This document shows positions 59,892 to 64,000 of a DNA stretch of 64,000 nucleotides, piece by piece; within the stretch, counting starts at the first letter, position 1, and each line of letters begins with the position of its first letter. A model generated the notes under the pieces. The model was not told the DNA's origin, ran no database searches, and was given only the letters and a program-made list of their open reading frames with translations. Source of the stretch: Linepithema humile. Its lineage: Eukaryota > Arthropoda > Insecta > Hymenoptera > Formicidae. The translations under genes and the position numbers were made by a program. The stretch covers positions 4,464,001 to 4,528,000 of the forward strand of contig NC_090128.1 of NCBI RefSeq assembly GCF_040581485.1. The letters run 5' to 3'.

Positions 59892-61943
59892 TGGGTGAAA
59901 AATAAAAAAATAATTATTTGATTGCCTGAATTATATAATTAATTAAAATAACTTTTGTAATTTAATAACATGGAATATTATCTGATTGTGATTTGCAAAT
60001 AATTTTATTTAAGCAATCTTTTGCTACGTGTGCTTTTGTTATGAAAACATTTTAACTGTTTTTGCATGCTATCGTTTAAATACACGCGCATAAGGTATAC
60101 GTTAATTAAATATTTCTTGCGAAATTATAGAATTTCAGAATGATATCAGTCATACGAAAATGTGTGTCGGCAATTCACTCGTGCGTGAAAAAAAAAATGT
60201 AAAAACGATTCATAGATATGAAATCACCGTTTAACGCTCGGATGCACTGTAAAATTACAAAAGCAAATTTTCATTCCCGCAAATCGATATTTACAGTTTA
60301 CAAGTGTACACTCATATAACTCCATTATATTTGTTCCACTGGGGGAAAAGATAGGTAAAAGATAAAGCAAATGCTACAACAATACGAAACTGTATGCGAT
60401 GCGTTATAAACAAATATCAGCAACATTGCTAAACTGTTTCGTAAGAAAAAGATCCCAATTCCGAAAATATAGTTAATATTAAATTTCTTATATATTCGTA
60501 TTAAATTTTTTACATAATTAATATTAAATTGTTCGAAAAATAATTGAGTTTTTTTAGAATAATAAAGATTATGATGTTAAAAATTGTATATATAAATTTT
60601 TAAAAAATATTGATACAAAATAAAAAAACAAATATTTATTTCGTGATTTTTATCGTAATAAATGATTATTAAATAAAACAAGCCAATATCAGCCATTATT
60701 TTACAAATAACTCAATAATAATTATTTGTATAAAATATATTTAATATTTACCTACTATTATAACCAATATTACGAGAAATACACAGTTTCAGTTATTAAT
60801 CATTTGATATTACCGATTTTCCGATATCCAGTTTGCATCTGTAATTCTAAACCAACGTCGTCGGATATGTAATATTTAAAATACGTCCAAATACCCATTT
60901 ACAAATTTAATAAAAGCACCATTTTTACTCGTGAGATATCGCTTCATAATTCATAAAGGGCACATAATCCTTGACACTTTATCGACACTTTCGGAAAGAG
61001 GAAGAGAAATTCCTAAACGAACAAAGAATCGCACGAAGCAAAGCACACGAGACGTAATCAGATTTTATTGTGTAATACACAAACAAGCGCAATCCATCAA
61101 CGTAGCAGCAATCGATCGAAATTTGATCGTCTTTTATCGTGCAGCGTAATTACGTAAAAGGTTTCGATTCTTTGCGATATCAGTTACATCCAGCATTCGT
61201 TATGTACAAAAGATACAAATATCGGATATAACAATCTGACGAACCGGTAACAGAAGTATTCACACGTTTATTCTATTTTTTTGATAAAAAAGTTGAAATT
61301 TTACTTTTGAGTAAAAAAAATTGAAAAAATTATTTAAAATTAAGTAAAAGCTTTATCAATTATTTATTTTTTTTTTTTTTAAAGTTATAAATAAAATATA
61401 GTTTGGATATTTTTTGCCGCTATATTTTTGACGTATGATAGCGATGTGATATTTCTTTTACTAAAAACATTTTTTTCTCAAAATTTGTAAAAAAGTTGAC
61501 TTAAGTACGTGTATTATTCTTGCAATAGTCGACTTAATTTAAATCAAATAAAAAATTTCTGCGGTAATTTTTAATTTGGAAGCCAAGCGCACGATTATCT
61601 CAAAAAATAAGTCACATTTTCGCTAATGCTTTCGTTTATTTATCTAGAGCGCTATTTTTTTACAATCTTTGCACGTATATATAATATTATGTCTCGCATA
61701 AATATTTTTTTATGCCGTGCACGATGCAACGGTGATGCAACTCGAATCAAAATAGGATTCGTTAATTATAGGAAACCTTTCTTTTACAGAATCCCGGACG
61801 TGTTTCGATAATGATGACAAAGAAAATAAAAAAGGACAAAGGAGGCGGAAGCCAGCGCGGTCTCTTCTCCGTTGAATTCTAAGGTAAGATTTTTAAATTG
61901 GGTCACACGTACACACACATAGATTCTGCATTCGTCAACTAGA

Positions 61944-62160
61944 TATACAGGGTGGTTCAATGATAACATTTAACTTTACAAATTTTATTGTACATACAAT
62001 TAAATGATTGTGTCAAAATATCGATATATAATAATGTAAAATGCAAATAACGATGATATTTTGTTTCAAATTAAGAATTCTTAAATGAAAATAATTTGTT
62101 TATAGTAATTTGATAAATAAAAATTACAATATAAACTATAATTCTGAATCATCCTGTATA
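61944..62160. mobile_element. MITE-like element, 217 bp, with 16-bp terminal inverted repeats
   Basis: The left end TATACAGGGTGGTTCA (61944-61959) and the reverse complement of the right end, TATACAGGATGATTCA (62145-62160), match at 14 of 16 bases. The interior is AT-rich and non-coding. A TA dinucleotide sits at both edges, compatible with a TA target duplication as in Tc1/mariner-type elements. Family assignment is an inference. Confidence 0.65.
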
Positions 62161-62983
62161 TAGAAATGACATAATGTACAAACATATAAACCCAAGAAGA
62201 CTGCAAAGAAAACAGATGTAAAACGACATTTTAATAAGAATGATGGTGGCAAATGAAAATAGACGGTTCCTCGGAAATTTTTTAATCCTCGCGAACGCAA
62301 CGTATTTCTGCAATGTAAAAACGTAGAAAAATCTAAAAATCTACTCTTTCAAATCTCAAACTGAATGAAGAAACATGATGAAAAATGTTTTAAATCTTTA
62401 TTTAACTGTCCTCTCAACGCGTGACACTAAAAACGCAATCATTGAAAAATACTTCATTTTACTTCAATTAACAAGAATTTGTTATAAAAATTTAAAGGAT
62501 TTTAAGAGGATTTTATATATAAAACTTTTCACCGTGCAAAACATGACTGAGGGATTATGACATTTTTCGAAAAGTATTAAGTCGCGTCGAAATCATGGGT
62601 GTTGGAATCCGCGCGGTTAAGTAGAATAGGGCGGATCGGGTCGGTCGACGGAAATGTGTTTTCTAGAAAACGTGCGGCAGAACTGTAACGATCTACACAT
62701 CGGCGGCAAGTGGACGTACGCGTACCGACTAAAAGCGGGTCCGCGGGAGACCGGGTTAAGGGTCGACCTGTTTGCGTCTGTGTGTATGTGCGCATGCCGC
62801 ATTATTCATTCGAGCAGTGAACCAGGGGAGGTACGACATGCTGTGCGAAACGGGGAACGGGGAGAGAACGCAGGGCTGGCACGTTTCGGTGTGTCGCCCT
62901 CAGTAACTAGGATAACGCGAAGACTAACGCAAAAGCTATTTAACTTGCGCCGGACTTCCGTTTCGCGCGCGGACCGCGCGTAT

Positions 62984-63008
62984 TTGTGTGTGTGTGTGTG
63001 TGTGTGTG
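62984..63008. repeat. (TG)n microsatellite
   Basis: Twelve TG units followed by an alternating GCGCGAGCGCGC segment. Confidence 0.95.
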
Positions 63009-64000
63009 AGCGCGCGAGCGCGCTTTTGTGCGTGTAGGCGAAGGCGTTCGCGGGAGAACGAGGATTTACTAATGCATCCCAGAAATGTTTTGTGCCAACA
63101 AGACTGCATTGGGGATAATGTTGAACAAAAACTAGGAAACTCGTGTTGGACATAACAATTATTTATTAATTTTTAAAGTGTGCGCAGTATTTGGCCAAAT
63201 TGGCACTTCATAATGTTTGTGTAGGCACTAATTATTCATTATCAACATTTTTTCCGACGTTTACCTTTGAACGTTTCATCTTTAATTGAAATCTAAATAG
63301 ATGCAAATTACGTCTTCGGTTCTTTAAGCAAGCACAAACATTGTGCTTCTTTAAACCAATCATAAAGTTGATTAAATTCTAGCTTTGCTCAAGAGTGGCT
63401 TTTAGAAATTGTAGATAGAATGACATTTCAATTTTTCTTTGCTTATTAAGCTTTTAGTATACGGTGAACTTAACATAAAAGATATGAAGATGTTTATATT
63501 TTATCAAGCAAGCTCATTATCACAAGGAATGCTCGTTACAGAAACTTTTACGTGCTGTTTTCTCCGCCGGAATAGTTTCGTGAAGTATAGGTAATAAAAA
63601 AGCGTTAGTATAAACCTCCCATACGCATCGGATAGCTCGATAGCTTCTTTCGCTACAAAAGTTTCCTCCGTGGAGGTAATAGAAAAAGTTTCCTCGCTCG
63701 TATTATAGCCAGAAGGGAAACGTCGTCGCGACGATGTTTCACGTCGTCAACACCGTATTATTATTATCGATCTTTCATCACGAGTACATACGAAATTGTA
63801 GTTTCCTTTCTTTTCCCCCAAACAACACATACAAAAATTAAGAAAGCGATTCTAGGGGGGCAAAAACTCCCCCTCTGGACGCATCGTCTCCACGGAGAGT
63901 TTCACGAGTGCGTGGCGAGAAACGCACAAAAAACATGTCGATCGATCGCGAAAGACGGACGGAAAAAGGGGGACGGACACCCGCGGAAAAGCGGGAGAGA

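Larger units (their letters stand above)
50440..64000. other. Region upstream of the last identified mannosidase exon
   Basis: No exon could be placed with confidence. The missing mannosidase 5' exons may be small exons here that I cannot tell from background, or may lie beyond 64000. CpG-rich patches occur at 50940-51130, 51380-51830, 53150-53650, 54050-54300, 54650-55000, 56100-56950, 57170-57750 and 62580-63060. AT-rich DNA fills the rest. Repeats are listed separately. Confidence 0.6.

Noticed and set aside
1..64000. tRNA, rRNA or CRISPR elements
   Set aside because: I looked for tRNA B-box-like GGTTCGANNCC strings with cloverleaf context and for regularly spaced repeats, and found none that held up. 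A covariance-model scan would be decisive.

Overview
The window looks like nuclear DNA of an insect, most likely a hymenopteran and perhaps an ant. Genes are split into many GT-AG exons, introns reach 13 kb, long stretches carry no gene, and CpG-rich islands alternate with very AT-rich DNA studded with (GA)n/(CT)n and (AT)n microsatellites. The order is inferred from general composition, not from a species-specific marker. I see no bacterial operons, rRNA, tRNA or CRISPR.

Two protein-coding genes can be supported, both on the minus strand. (1) Positions 1-4800 hold the SREBP cleavage-activating protein SCAP. Ten coding exons are visible, from the ATG at 4800 to an exon cut by the left edge, about 1247 residues. 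The sterol-sensing domain and several WD repeats are present, and roughly the last 30-70 residues lie outside. (2) Positions 20850-50439 hold the 3' five exons of a Golgi class II alpha-mannosidase (glycosyl hydrolase 38, mannosidase II/III type). They give 1004 in-frame residues with all zinc and catalytic motifs and a complete C-terminus. The exons encoding the cytoplasmic tail, membrane anchor and most of the stem were not found and may lie beyond the right edge.

Layout: 1-4800 SCAP; 4801-about 6100 CpG-rich SCAP upstream region; 6100-20440 gene-poor DNA with a 1.4 kb element bounded by 97%-identical 137-bp inverted repeats; 20850-50439 mannosidase with introns of 13.1 kb, 2.3 kb and 10.8 kb; 50440-64000 no confident exon, with CpG islands, microsatellites and a small MITE-like element.

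The two genes share a cell-biological link. SCAP carries SREBP from ER to Golgi, and in mammalian cells trimming of SCAP N-glycans by Golgi mannosidases is the classic sign that it has arrived. Their adjacency is probably chance. The most interesting protein observation is in the SCAP sterol-sensing domain. The residue aligned with mammalian Leu315 is Phe, the same change that makes hamster SCAP sterol-resistant, and the COPII-binding MELADL hexapeptide reads TELSNE. The most striking DNA structures are the 137-bp inverted-repeat element, a roughly 190-bp hairpin, a nested palindrome cluster and a degenerate tandem duplication.
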